DNA of 64,000 nucleotides from Nocardioides xinjiangensis. GTDB taxonomy: Bacteria > Actinomycetota > Actinomycetes > Propionibacteriales > Nocardioidaceae. The stretch covers positions 1,037,977 to 1,101,976 of the forward strand of contig NZ_JAFMSY010000001.1 of NCBI RefSeq assembly GCF_017916455.1, read 5' to 3'. Both the position numbers and the translations under genes were made by a program. Below are positions 8,571 through 17,491 of this stretch, piece by piece. The notes below the pieces were generated by a model that was given only the letters and a program-made list of their open reading frames with translations, did not search any database and was not told the origin of the DNA. Each line of letters opens with the position of its first letter. Position 1 is the stretch's first letter.

Positions 8571-9481
8571 GCACCCTGGTCCTCGACTCGACCTCGCGCT
8601 GGTTCGGCAACGTCGTCGCTGTCAACGACGTGTCGCTCTCCATCGGCCCCGGCGTGACGGGCCTCCTCGGCCCCAACGGCGCCGGCAAGACGACGCTGAT
8701 GGCGATGATGGCGGGCTTCCTCGCCCCGTCGGCCGGGCACGTCACGCTCGACGGGCAGCCGGTGTGGCGCAACACCGAGACCTACCGCCGGATCGGGCTG
8801 GTGCCCGAGCGGGAGCTGAGCTTCGGCTACCTGACGGGGCGCCAGTTCGTGCGGGCCAACGCCGACCTCCACCGGCTCCCCGACGCGGCCGCCGCGACCG
8901 AGCGCATCCTCGAGGTGGTCGACATGGTCGAGCCGGCCGGGCGCCGGCTCGACACCTACTCCAAGGGCATGCGCCAACGCGTCAAGATCGCCGCCGCGCT
9001 GGTGCACGACCCGGCCGTCCTGCTGCTCGACGAGCCCTTCAACGGCGTGGACCCGCGCCAGCGCATGCACCTGATGGACCTGCTGCGCCGCCTCGGCGAC
9101 GAGGGCCGCACCGTGCTGTTCAGCTCGCACATCCTCGAGGAGGTCGAGCGACTCGCCCGCCACATCGAGGTCGTGGTCTCGGGCCGGCACGCCGCCTCGG
9201 GCGACTTCGGCGCGATCCGCCGGCTGATGACCGACCGGCCGGTGCAGTACGCCATCCAGTCGAGCGACAACCGCTCCCTCGCCGCCGCGCTGATGGCGCA
9301 GGACTCCGTCCGGGCGGTCAGCCTGCGCGCCGACGGCCACCTCGACGTCCAGGTCGGCGACCTGGGCAGCTTCGCGGTGAGCCTGCCCGCCCTGGCCCGG
9401 CAGCACGACGTGACCCTGTTCGAGCTCTCCCCCAGCGACGAGTCGCTGGAGAGCGTCTTCGCCTACCTGGTGGCCCGATGA
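8567..9481 (+). CDS. ABC transporter ATP-binding protein (second ATPase)
   Basis: A 304-residue ABC ATPase starting at the ATG in the ATGA overlap with the permease, with GGAAGGTGG about 8 bases upstream. Walker A is GPNGAGKTT near residue 38, the signature YSKGMRQRVK near 133, and Walker B LLLDEPFNGVDP near 153. It resembles the first ATPase but is not identical, so the operon encodes two ATPase-permease pairs. It could act as a heterodimer with the first ATPase or as a separate exporter. Confidence 0.9.
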   Translation: MSTLVLDSTSRWFGNVVAVNDVSLSIGPGVTGLLGPNGAGKTTLMAMMAGFLAPSAGHVTLDGQPVWRNTETYRRIGLVPERELSFGYLTGRQFVRANADLHRLPDAAAATERILEVVDMVEPAGRRLDTYSKGMRQRVKIAAALVHDPAVLLLDEPFNGVDPRQRMHLMDLLRRLGDEGRTVLFSSHILEEVERLARHIEVVVSGRHAASGDFGAIRRLMTDRPVQYAIQSSDNRSLAAALMAQDSVRAVSLRADGHLDVQVGDLGSFAVSLPALARQHDVTLFELSPSDESLESVFAYLVAR

Positions 9482-9494
9482 TCAAGGACCCCGC

Positions 9495-10193
9495 ATGAAC
9501 GCGACGATCGCCAAGCTCGCCCTGCAGGCCCTGCTGGGCCGGCGCCGCTTCTTCCTGCTGCTCGCCTTCCCGGTGCTGCTCATCGGGCTGGTGGCGCTGG
9601 TGACCGCCCTGGTCGACGGCGAGGCGGCCTACGAGATCCTGCCCGGTCTGGGCTACCCCCTGGTCCTGCCCCTGGTCGCGATCCTCGCGGCGTCGTCGGT
9701 GCTCGGGCCGGAGGTCGACGACGGGTCGATCGTCTACCTGCTCTCCAAGCCGGTGAACCGCTACGCCGTCGCGGCCAGCAAGTGGGTCGTGGCGCTCGCC
9801 GCGACGCTGGCCGCCGGCGCGCTGCCGGTCCTGGTCGCCGCCCTCGTCACCGGCGACAGCACCCGGGCGGGCGCGCTCTTCCTCGGCGCCGCCGTCGCCG
9901 GGACGGCGTACTCCGCGCTGTTCCTCGCGATCTCCGCGGTCACCCGGCACGCCGTCATCGCGTCGCTGATGTTCGTGCTGATCTGGGAGAGCCTGCTGGG
10001 CAACCTCTTCACCGGCATCGCCTGGCTCAGCATCGGGCAGTGGGGCCTGCGCGTCGGCCACGCCGTCTCCGACGAGCTGCCCGACCCGGCCAACCTGCCC
10101 TACGCCGTCATCGCCAGCGCCGTCGTGACGGTGGTCGGCGTGTGGTTCGCCGGCGACCGCCTGCGCTCGTTCTCCGTCAAGGGCGACGACTAG
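9495..10193 (+). CDS. ABC-2 type transporter permease (second)
   Basis: A 232-residue hydrophobic protein with about six membrane spans (near residues 15-37, 48-70, 92-118, 128-148, 152-176 and 200-222). The motif DDGSIVYLLSKPVNRY at about 74-89 resembles the equivalent DLRHRSIVLYLARP region of the first permease, which supports a paired-permease arrangement. It starts 14 bases after the preceding stop and is the last gene of the exporter operon. Substrate unknown. Confidence 0.82.
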   Translation: MNATIAKLALQALLGRRRFFLLLAFPVLLIGLVALVTALVDGEAAYEILPGLGYPLVLPLVAILAASSVLGPEVDDGSIVYLLSKPVNRYAVAASKWVVALAATLAAGALPVLVAALVTGDSTRAGALFLGAAVAGTAYSALFLAISAVTRHAVIASLMFVLIWESLLGNLFTGIAWLSIGQWGLRVGHAVSDELPDPANLPYAVIASAVVTVVGVWFAGDRLRSFSVKGDD

Positions 10194-10234
10194 CCACCGG
10201 TCCGGGGAGGCGCTGCGGCACTAGGCTCTGCGCT

Positions 10235-11356
10235 GTGGACCTCCCCGTGATGCCGCCCGTGCAGCCGATGCTGGCGAAGAGCGTGAGCGGCGTGCCGGAC
10301 CCGGCCAGGCACGGCGGGCTGAGCTTCGAGCCGAAGTGGGACGGGTTCCGCTGCCTGGTCTTCAAGGACGGCGACGAGGTGGAGCTCGCCAGCCGCAACA
10401 CCAAGCCGCTCACGCGCTACTTCCCCGAGGTCGTGGACGCCGTACGCCGGCAGCTGCCCGCACGCGTCGTCCTCGACGGCGAGATCTTCGTCGGCCTGCA
10501 AGGCGCCGCCGGCTGGCGGTTGGAGTTCGAGACGCTGCAGGAGCGCATCCACCCCGCGGCGAGCCGCGTGGACAGGCTCGCGGCGGAGACACCGGCCGGG
10601 TTCGTCGCCTTCGACCTGCTGGCGCTCGGCGACGAGTCCTACCTGCGGCGACCCTTCGCCGAGCGCCGTGCCGCGCTCGTGGAGGCGCTCGGACACCTCG
10701 ACGGCACCGGCCCGTGCTTCCTGACTCGCACGACCGAGGACCCCGCCGAGGCGGAGCGGTGGTTCGAGGAGTTCGAGGGCGCCGGGCTCGACGGGGTCGT
10801 CGCCAAGCCGCTCGGCGCGGCCTACGAGCCCAACAAGCGCACCATGCTCAAGATCAAGCACGAGCGCACCGCCGACGTCGTGCTCGCCGGCTACCGCGAG
10901 CACAAGACCTCCACGCCCGAGAACCCGCTGGTCGGATCCCTCCTGCTCGGGCTCTACGACGACGACGGCGACCTGCAGCACATCGGCGTCTCGGCGAGCT
11001 TCACCGCCAAGCGCCGCGCCGAGCTGTGGCACGAGCTGCAGCCGCTGGTGTGCGACGTCGCCGACCACCCCTGGGGCCGCTGGACGGAGTTCCTCACCGC
11101 CAACCCCGACCGGATCCCCGGCACCCAGAGCCGCTGGAGCGCCGGCAAGGACCTCGGCTTCACCGCCCTCCGCCCCGAGCGCGTGCTGGAGGTGAAGTAC
11201 GACCACATGGAGGGTCGCCGCTTCCGCCACACCGCGCACTTCAAGAGGTGGCGCACCGACCGCGACCCGGAGAGCTGCGGCTACGCCCAGCTCGACGAGC
11301 CCGCGGGCTACGACCTCACTAGAATCCTTAGCACCGAACCCGGAGGCGAGTCATGA
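10235..11356 (+). CDS. ligC: ATP-dependent DNA ligase, LigC type
   Basis: A 373-residue stand-alone ATP-dependent ligase. The adenylation lysine is K34 in EPKWDGFR, followed by motif III LDGEIFV, motif IV DGVVAKPL and motif V MLKIKHERTADVV, and then a C-terminal OB fold. It lacks the polymerase and phosphoesterase modules of LigD. In mycobacteria LigC is encoded next to Prim-PolC and acts in gap-filling excision repair; a Prim-PolC homologue lies at 16358-17440. The GTG at 10235 is chosen because family alignment begins at PVQPMLAK. The stop overlaps the next start (ATGA). Confidence 0.9.
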   Translation: MDLPVMPPVQPMLAKSVSGVPDPARHGGLSFEPKWDGFRCLVFKDGDEVELASRNTKPLTRYFPEVVDAVRRQLPARVVLDGEIFVGLQGAAGWRLEFETLQERIHPAASRVDRLAAETPAGFVAFDLLALGDESYLRRPFAERRAALVEALGHLDGTGPCFLTRTTEDPAEAERWFEEFEGAGLDGVVAKPLGAAYEPNKRTMLKIKHERTADVVLAGYREHKTSTPENPLVGSLLLGLYDDDGDLQHIGVSASFTAKRRAELWHELQPLVCDVADHPWGRWTEFLTANPDRIPGTQSRWSAGKDLGFTALRPERVLEVKYDHMEGRRFRHTAHFKRWRTDRDPESCGYAQLDEPAGYDLTRILSTEPGGES

Positions 11357-11946
11357 CCGAGAACAGCTCCGACCACCTTCCTGCGAACGACTCCATCCAC
11401 GACGGGCAGGGCACCTACGACGTGGTGCTCCTCGTCGAGCAGGCCCTCACGCCCGCCGACGCGCAGCAGGTGCGGTCGTTGCACGCGGAGATCCAGGACC
11501 CCGTCGTCTACCACGTCCTGCTCCCGCTCGAGGACGCCGCGGCCCGCATCGAGGCCTCGTTGGGCACCCTCGGCGCCGGCGACCTGATGGCCGCCCCGGC
11601 CCTCGCCATGAACGACGTCGACATCGAGGCGCTGCGTCGCGAGTGCCAGGAGAACTCCTCCTCCGACCTGCAGAGAACCCTTGCCGCGCTGGCCGCCGCA
11701 GGCGGCACGGCGCACGGCAAGGTGACGTCCGAGCCCCCGGTCGACGCGCTCGCCGCGATGGTGACCGCGGTCGACGCCCGCGAGGCGATCATCCTCACCC
11801 GGCCGCACGTCGTGGCCGAGTTCTTCCACGTCGACTGGACTTCCCGCGCCCGTCGCAGGCTCGGCGTGCCGGTGCTGCACCTCATCGAGCACGAGAACTT
11901 CGACGAGCAGGCCTCCGGCGCGGGCGAGGGCGTCAGCGGCGTGTGA
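11353..11946 (+). CDS. Conserved actinobacterial protein of unknown function
   Basis: A 197-residue soluble acidic protein that I do not recognise with confidence. The N-terminal half (TYDVVLLVEQAL, then VYHVLLPLEDA) and the C-terminal EAIILTRPHVVAEFFHVDW suggest an alpha/beta fold with several strands, somewhat like universal-stress-type domains. It is translationally coupled to the ligC homologue (ATGA), hinting at a shared role. The C-terminus overlaps the convergent sulfotransferase gene by 14 bases. No function is claimed. Confidence 0.8.
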   Translation: MTENSSDHLPANDSIHDGQGTYDVVLLVEQALTPADAQQVRSLHAEIQDPVVYHVLLPLEDAAARIEASLGTLGAGDLMAAPALAMNDVDIEALRRECQENSSSDLQRTLAALAAAGGTAHGKVTSEPPVDALAAMVTAVDAREAIILTRPHVVAEFFHVDWTSRARRRLGVPVLHLIEHENFDEQASGAGEGVSGV

Positions 11947-13042
11947 CGCGGCGTACGACGGCCCGGCGCAGGATGGCGGCTGCCTCCCGGCCGCCCACGG
12001 CGGGCGGCTGAGCGGCGCGCACCGCGGCCAGCTCCCGGCGCAGCTGCTGCACGGTGGCGCGCTGCGCGTCCCGGGCCTCGCGCGCGGCCAGCGTCGCCTC
12101 GGCCTTGGTGTGGTCGAAGGTCAGCGCGACCGCGTCGGCGTACCGGGCCTGGTAGTCGGCGTGGATCCGGTCGAGCGCCGCCAGTGTGTCCGCGTCGTGC
12201 GGCGTGGTGGTCAGCACGCCCAGCAGCTGCCAGACCTCCTCGGCCATGTCGCGCAGCCAGTCCGGGGTGCGCACGTCGTCCCAGGTCAGCTGGGACTTGC
12301 GCATGGACGGCTCGATGAAGTCGTCGACAGCGTGGTGCTCGCTCGAGGACAGGTCGGCGTCGAACTCGAGCTCCAGCTGCTGCTGCACCGGTGCCAGGGC
12401 GGCACGCCAGTCGGCCAGCAGGTCGACGTACCTCACGAACGACCGCTTGCCCCCGCGCCCCGCCTTCTCGGTGAGCAGGGCGGCGTGCACCCACCCGGCG
12501 ACGTTGGAGGTCTCCTTGGTGAGGCGCAGCTCCTCGGACTGGCTCGAGAGGTACGCGATGTCACGCGACCCCACGACCTCGGCCGGGTGGCGCAGCGCGG
12601 TGAGCCAGCGGAGGTCGGCACCGAGCTCCTCGGACACCTCCTGCCACACCTGCGCGAACCAGAAGGCGTGCGGGTCCTTCACCACGACCTGGGCGTCCCC
12701 CCGCTCCGACGCCGCGAGCTGCCCGGCCAGCCACTCGCGCAGCTCCGCTGCCGGCAGGCCCTCGGCGACGTGGGCGGCCACCAGGTCGACCGCCGAGGGA
12801 CGGCTGTCGATGTTGAAGAGGGCGAGCTCGCGGAGGTGCCGCTTGTGGAAGTCAATGACCCACTGCGGCTCGTAGAACCCCCGCGGGTTGGTCTCCGACG
12901 CCTCCACCTCCGGCTGCGGCACGTGCAGGCCGAGCCGCTTCAGGGTGCCGGCGAGCGAGCTGGTGCCGCTGCGGCCGGAGCCGGAGACGAGGACCAGCGG
13001 GACGGCCGGCTGCGCGCCTAGTCGGGCGGGGGAGGTCGGCAT
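11933..13042 (-). CDS. Sulfotransferase-family protein
   Basis: A 369-residue protein with the 5'-phosphosulfate-binding loop SGSGRSGTSS at residues 20-29, the hallmark of PAPS-dependent sulfotransferases. A later segment, TALRHPAEVVGSRD, matches the 3'-phosphate-binding region. The C-terminal 60 residues form an Ala/Arg/Glu-rich coiled-coil-like helix. The ATG at 13042 is preferred because upstream codons look non-coding. It faces the large glycosyltransferase-Stealth gene across 98 bases, so both probably work on one surface polysaccharide: one assembles it, this one may sulfate it. Activity is inferred from the motif. Confidence 0.8.
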   Translation of the reverse strand: MPTSPARLGAQPAVPLVLVSGSGRSGTSSLAGTLKRLGLHVPQPEVEASETNPRGFYEPQWVIDFHKRHLRELALFNIDSRPSAVDLVAAHVAEGLPAAELREWLAGQLAASERGDAQVVVKDPHAFWFAQVWQEVSEELGADLRWLTALRHPAEVVGSRDIAYLSSQSEELRLTKETSNVAGWVHAALLTEKAGRGGKRSFVRYVDLLADWRAALAPVQQQLELEFDADLSSSEHHAVDDFIEPSMRKSQLTWDDVRTPDWLRDMAEEVWQLLGVLTTTPHDADTLAALDRIHADYQARYADAVALTFDHTKAEATLAAREARDAQRATVQQLRRELAAVRAAQPPAVGGREAAAILRRAVVRRVTRR

Positions 13043-13140
13043 GCGGCTCAGCCTATCGGCCGCGCACCCGGCCTCCGGAGCCGTCACCAGTATCGTGGCG
13101 ACCCGACCGGCGACCCTCCACCGACAGGACTGAGGCACAC

Positions 13141-15921
13141 GTGGCACTGACCGACCGACTCGGGGGCAAGGTGCGCTCGGCGGTGCGCCGCGTACGCCGG
13201 GACGGCCCGCTCGACGTGGTCCTCGTCCTGTTCAACGCCGACGGCATGGGCGGCACGGCGCGTTCGGGGATCGAGCAGGCCAACGCCCTGCACGCGCTCG
13301 GAGAGGGGCACCGCGTCCGGATCCTCAGCGTCACCCGCAGCGGCTCCTCGACCCACTACCCGCTCGCCGACGGGGTCGAGGTCACCTACCTCGTCGACGT
13401 CCGCGGGGAGCGCCCGGTCGCCGTCAGTGGCACGCCCGCGGCGGAGGTCGCCCGCGAGCTCGCGGCGCGGGAGTCGGTGATCGTGCCCCGCAGCTGGGAC
13501 GCGCTCTACAACGGCCTCACGGACGCGACCCTGCGCGACGCCCTCCGCGGCATGGCGACCGACGTCCTCGTCACGACCACCCCCGAGCTGCTCGCGGTCG
13601 TCGCCCAGCTCGCACCGGACGACGTGGCGCTGGTGCACCAGGAGCACCGTGCCTCCTCCAGCCGGGTCAACGACCTCGGCGCGCTGCTGCAGTTCGCCCC
13701 GCGCGCCGACGTGGTGGTGTCGCTGACCGAGTCGATGTCGCGCTGGCTCGCCGGCCGCCTCGGCGGCGCCGCGCCCGAGCTGCAGGTCGTCCCCAACCCG
13801 CTCCCCGCACACCCGCAGGCGCGGTCCCCGCTGGACCAGCGGACCTTCGTCACTGCCGGGCGGCTCGCTCCGGAGAAGCAGTTCGAGCACGTCGTGGACG
13901 CCTTCTGGTGCATCCACGAGCAGCTGCCGGACTGGACGCTCACCATCTGGGGCGACGGGCCGCGGGCCGACAACCTCGCCGCGCAGGTGCGCAAGCTCGG
14001 CCTCGAGGACCGGGTGCGGCTGCCCGGGTCGACGCAGGACCTGGCCGCGGAGTGGGCCCGCACCAGCGTCGCCGTGCTGGCCTCGCGCGGCGAGGGCTAC
14101 CCCCTCGTGCTGCAGGAGGCGATGTCCGCGGGCGTGCCGCCGGTGTCGTACGACTGTCCCTCCGGCCCCCGCGAGATCATCACCCACGACGTCGACGGCC
14201 TGCTGGTGCCGCCGGGCTCCAAGGCCGCGCTCGCCGCCGCCATGCTGCGCACCGCCACCGACCACGACCTCCGCGCCCGCCTCGGCGCCGCGGCCCTCGA
14301 GCGCTCGCGGGAGTGGGACGGGCAGGCGCTCGCCCGCCGGTGGGTGCAGGTCTTCCGCGCCGCGGTCGCCCGGCGGGCCGATCCGCTCGCCCCGCGCCGG
14401 GTGCTGCACGGGATGCGGCCCGGACCCCTCGGCGACCTGCCCGAGACCACCGGAGCCGCAGGAGTCACGCCCGCGCAGGCGCGTACGACCGCGCTGACGG
14501 CCCTCACCTCCGCCGCCGCGGCCACCGGGGACGGGTGGTTCGTGGTGCCCGCGCGCGGCCTCGACGCCCACCCGCTGGTCGTCGTGCCGTCGTCGCGCCG
14601 GGAGGCGTTCCTGGCGGCGCTCGCCGCCGGGCCCGTCCCCGACTGGCTCTCGGTCCGCGACCCCGCCGAGCGCGGCTGGCACGAGCGCCGGGGCACGGTC
14701 GCCGCGATGACCGACGACCTCGCCCGGACGCGTACGGCCTCGCTCTTCCTCGAGCCGTGGCCTATGCGCGGCGGCCACGACGGCCTGCTGGGCGAGGGCG
14801 CCGAGGTGGGCGTGCAGTTCTGGGAGGAGTCGCCCGAGGGCGACCTCCTGGCGCCGGCCCTCAACCGCTACGGCGACCGGGTCCCCGCCGGCACGCCCCG
14901 CACCACCATCACGGTCGAGGGCGTCGAGGTGCCCACCCTCGAGGTGATGGCGCTGCCCACGGTCGACGACTGCCGCTTCGACGTGGACGTCGTCTACACG
15001 TGGGTCGACGGGGACGACGAGGCCTGGCTGGCGGCGCGCGACGCGCGCATCACCGCGCTCGGCGGCACGCCGAGCGACCGTGCCGGCGGCGCCTCCCGCT
15101 ACCGCAGCCGCGACGAGCTGCGCTACTCGATGCGCAGCATCCACCTGTTCGCGCCGTGGGTGCGCCGCATCCACCTCGTCACCGCCGGACAGGTGCCGTC
15201 GTGGCTCGACACCTCGCACGAGAAGGTGCGGCTCGTCGACCACCGCGACATCCTGCCGGAGTCGGCCCTGCCGACGTTCAGCTCGCACGCGATCGAGACC
15301 CGTCTGCACTGCGTGCCCGAGCTGGCCGACCACTTCGTCTACGTCAACGACGACGTCTTCCTCGGCCGGCCCCGGCGCCCGGAGCACTTCTTCACCCCCG
15401 GCGGCCAGTACGCCGCCTTCGTCGCCGAGCACCGCGCGGTCGGGCTGCCCGGCACCGACGACCGCCCCTACCTGTCGGCCGCGCAGAACAACCGCCGCGT
15501 GCTCGCCGAGGCGTTCGGCGTCGCGCTGACCACCACGATGATGCACAGCCCGCACCCGCAGCGGCGTACGACGCTGGAGGAGATCGCGGCCCGCTTCCCC
15601 GCCGAGGTCGACCGCACGACGCACGCGCCCTTCCGCTCCCCCACAGACCTGTCGCTGCTGTCGTCGTTCGCGCAGAACTACGGCCTGGTCACCGGTCAGG
15701 CGTTCCGCGCCGCGGCCCACCACGGCTACGTCGACCTCGGCCACCAGCAGCTGCCGGTGCAGCTCAAGCAGATGCTCCGGCGCGACCGCGACTTCTTCTG
15801 CATCGCCGACAACCTCGTCGCCGCCTTCGACGAGGAGCGCGCCGGCGCCCTGCTGCACGACTTCCTCGAGCAGTACTTCCCGATCCCGGCGCCCTGGGAG
15901 CTCCCGCCGAGCGGTGCGTGA
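13141..15921 (+). CDS. GT4 glycosyltransferase fused to a Stealth phosphotransferase
   Basis: A 926-residue two-enzyme fusion. Residues about 20-430 form a GT-B glycosyltransferase: GRLAPEKQFEHVVDAF near 240 and the donor-binding EX7E-like stretch SRGEGYPLVLQEAMSAG near 316. After a linker of about 170 residues comes a Stealth domain. CR1 is DVVYTWVDGDDEAW near 615, CR2 is RYRSRDELRYSMRSIH near 652, CR3 includes ETRLHCVPELADHFVYVNDD near 719, and a CR4-like region is near 860-900. Stealth proteins are sugar-phosphate transferases of capsule and teichoic-type polymers. The fusion suggests building and phosphodiester-linking of one glycan. The stop codon lies inside the first copy of the repeat array. 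Confidence 0.9.
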   Translation: MALTDRLGGKVRSAVRRVRRDGPLDVVLVLFNADGMGGTARSGIEQANALHALGEGHRVRILSVTRSGSSTHYPLADGVEVTYLVDVRGERPVAVSGTPAAEVARELAARESVIVPRSWDALYNGLTDATLRDALRGMATDVLVTTTPELLAVVAQLAPDDVALVHQEHRASSSRVNDLGALLQFAPRADVVVSLTESMSRWLAGRLGGAAPELQVVPNPLPAHPQARSPLDQRTFVTAGRLAPEKQFEHVVDAFWCIHEQLPDWTLTIWGDGPRADNLAAQVRKLGLEDRVRLPGSTQDLAAEWARTSVAVLASRGEGYPLVLQEAMSAGVPPVSYDCPSGPREIITHDVDGLLVPPGSKAALAAAMLRTATDHDLRARLGAAALERSREWDGQALARRWVQVFRAAVARRADPLAPRRVLHGMRPGPLGDLPETTGAAGVTPAQARTTALTALTSAAAATGDGWFVVPARGLDAHPLVVVPSSRREAFLAALAAGPVPDWLSVRDPAERGWHERRGTVAAMTDDLARTRTASLFLEPWPMRGGHDGLLGEGAEVGVQFWEESPEGDLLAPALNRYGDRVPAGTPRTTITVEGVEVPTLEVMALPTVDDCRFDVDVVYTWVDGDDEAWLAARDARITALGGTPSDRAGGASRYRSRDELRYSMRSIHLFAPWVRRIHLVTAGQVPSWLDTSHEKVRLVDHRDILPESALPTFSSHAIETRLHCVPELADHFVYVNDDVFLGRPRRPEHFFTPGGQYAAFVAEHRAVGLPGTDDRPYLSAAQNNRRVLAEAFGVALTTTMMHSPHPQRRTTLEEIAARFPAEVDRTTHAPFRSPTDLSLLSSFAQNYGLVTGQAFRAAAHHGYVDLGHQQLPVQLKQMLRRDRDFFCIADNLVAAFDEERAGALLHDFLEQYFPIPAPWELPPSGA

Positions 15922-16321
15922 GGCAGGTTCTGCCGCCTCGGAAGCTGCCCCACTCACCGCCGCCTGCCCGAGCCCCCGCGGAGCGGTGCGTGAGGCAGGT
16001 TCTGCCGCCTCGGAAGCTGCCCCACTCACCGCCGCCTGCCCCGAGCCCCCGCCGAGCGGTGCGTGAGGCAGGTTCCGCCGCCTCGGAAGCGGCCCCACTC
16101 ACCGCCGCCTGCCGGAGCCCCCGCCGAGCGGTGCGTGAGGCAGGTTCTGCCGCCTCGGAAGCTGCACCACTCACCGCCCGCCTGCCCGGGACCGCGCGGA
16201 GCGGTGCGTGAGGCAGGTTCCGCCGCCTCGGAAGCTGCCCCACTCACCGCCGCCCGCCCGAGGCCCGCGGAGCGGTGCGTGAGGCAGGTTCCGCCGCCTC
16301 GGAAGCTGCCCCACTCACCGC
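15911..16321. repeat. Family B inverted-repeat array, six units
   Basis: Six units of exactly 50 bp start at 15911, 15983, 16056, 16128, 16201 and 16272, a period of 71-73 bp. Each has the left arm GCGGTGCGTGAGGCAG and a right arm ending CACTCACCGC that pairs with it over about 16 bp, with an 18-base centre. The spacers (about 22 bp, CGCCTGCCCGAGCCC-like) are also similar to each other. The array fills the gap between the Stealth fusion gene and the convergent Prim-PolC gene and provides the former's stop codon. The same family recurs at 61413-61785. Confidence 0.95.
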
Positions 16322-16357
16322 CGCCTGCCCGAGCCCGAGCGCCGGGCAGCGGGCGCC

Positions 16358-17440
16358 TCAGTCGGCGATCCGGTTCCCCTCGGCGTCCCAGTGCGACTCG
16401 ACCTTCTTCGACGGCTGCACGCGCGGCGGCTCGCCGGGCATCTTCGGGTGGTCGGGAGGGAAGTTCAGCTCGACGGGGTGCTCCTCCCACAGGTCGAGCA
16501 GCGGCTGCAGCGAGTGGTGGACGTCGTCGATGGCCGCCCACGGGTCGCCGTTCGACGCCAGCCGCTCGGGCACCGTGAAGAGCGTGAAGTCGCGCGGCGA
16601 GGCGAGCGCGGCCAGCTCGTCCCAGGTGACCGGTGTCGAGACCGGGGCGCCGGGGATCGGCCGCAGGGAGTACGCCGACGCGATCGTGCGGTCGCGGGTG
16701 TTCTGGTTGTAGTCCACGAAGATCCGCTCGCCCCGCTCCTCCTTCCACCACGCCGTCGTCACGCCGTCGTCGCGCTTCTCCAGCTCGCGGCCGAACGCGA
16801 TGGCGGCGTGCCGGACGGCGGCGAAGTCCCACCGCGGCTCGATGCGCACGTAGACGTGGACGCCGCGGTTGCCGGAGGTCTTGGCGAAGCCGGTCATGCC
16901 GAGGTCGTCGAGCAGCTCGCGCGCGACCCCCGCCACGCGTACGACGTCGGCGAAGTCCGTGCCCGGCTGCGGGTCGAGGTCGATGCGCAGCTCGTCGGGG
17001 TGGTCGACGTCGTCGCGCCGCACCGGCCACGGGTGGAAGGTGAGCGTGCCCATGTGGGCGCACCACACCGGCACGGCGATCTCGGTGGGGCAGATCTCCT
17101 CCGCGGTCCGGCCTGACGGGAACGTGATCTCGACCGACTCGAGGTAGTCCGGAGCGCCCTTCGGCACCCGCTTCTGGTAGAACGCGTCGGCGTTGCGGTC
17201 CTGCGGCCCGGTCGCGAGCCGCATCCCCGGCCGGACGCCCGACGTCCACCGCTCCAGCGCCGTCGGCCGGTCGCGCAGCGCGCGCATGAGGCCGTCCTCG
17301 ACGCTCGCGAAGTACTCCGCGACCATCAGCTTGGTCACCTCGGGGGTGGAGTCCGTCGCCTCGTAGATCACGCGCTCGGGGGACGAGACGCGGACCTCGC
17401 GCTCCCCCGCCCGGACGTACGCCTCCGACGCCTTCGCCAT
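16358..17440 (-). CDS. Prim-PolC-like repair polymerase (LigD polymerase-domain protein)
   Basis: A 360-residue stand-alone member of the LigD polymerase/primase family. The metal-binding DLDP motif sits near residue 152, the family signature SGNRGVHVYV near 190, and DYNQNTRDRTIASAYS near 238. No ligase or phosphoesterase module is attached, and no ku gene is in the window. In mycobacteria the equivalent Prim-PolC works with LigC on short gaps with a preference for ribonucleotides. Here the ligC homologue is 5 kb away with a sulfotransferase and a Stealth fusion between. The start ATG at 17440 is followed by MAKASEAYVRAGEREVRVSS, which matches the usual family start. Confidence 0.88.
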   Translation of the reverse strand: MAKASEAYVRAGEREVRVSSPERVIYEATDSTPEVTKLMVAEYFASVEDGLMRALRDRPTALERWTSGVRPGMRLATGPQDRNADAFYQKRVPKGAPDYLESVEITFPSGRTAEEICPTEIAVPVWCAHMGTLTFHPWPVRRDDVDHPDELRIDLDPQPGTDFADVVRVAGVARELLDDLGMTGFAKTSGNRGVHVYVRIEPRWDFAAVRHAAIAFGRELEKRDDGVTTAWWKEERGERIFVDYNQNTRDRTIASAYSLRPIPGAPVSTPVTWDELAALASPRDFTLFTVPERLASNGDPWAAIDDVHHSLQPLLDLWEEHPVELNFPPDHPKMPGEPPRVQPSKKVESHWDAEGNRIAD

Positions 17441-17491
17441 CCCCCGACCCTAGCGGCAGGCGACGCTGGAGCGCGGCCGTAAACTCGGGGC

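Noticed and set aside
13084..16098. A 1004-codon minus-strand open frame
   Set aside because: It is antisense to the clearly coding glycosyltransferase-Stealth gene and shows no motif.
15911..16321. A CRISPR array
   Set aside because: Repeats are 50 bp palindromes, longer than usual; the spacers are similar to each other and only about 22 bp; there are no cas genes.
15911..16321. Small proteins encoded by the repeat array
   Set aside because: The open frames there (for example on both strands) merely reflect a repeat length that allows open reading; no start with a ribosome-binding site or conserved protein is visible.
10235..17440. A full NHEJ LigD/Ku system
   Set aside because: Ligase and polymerase are separate stand-alone proteins of LigC and Prim-PolC type, and no ku gene is in the window.
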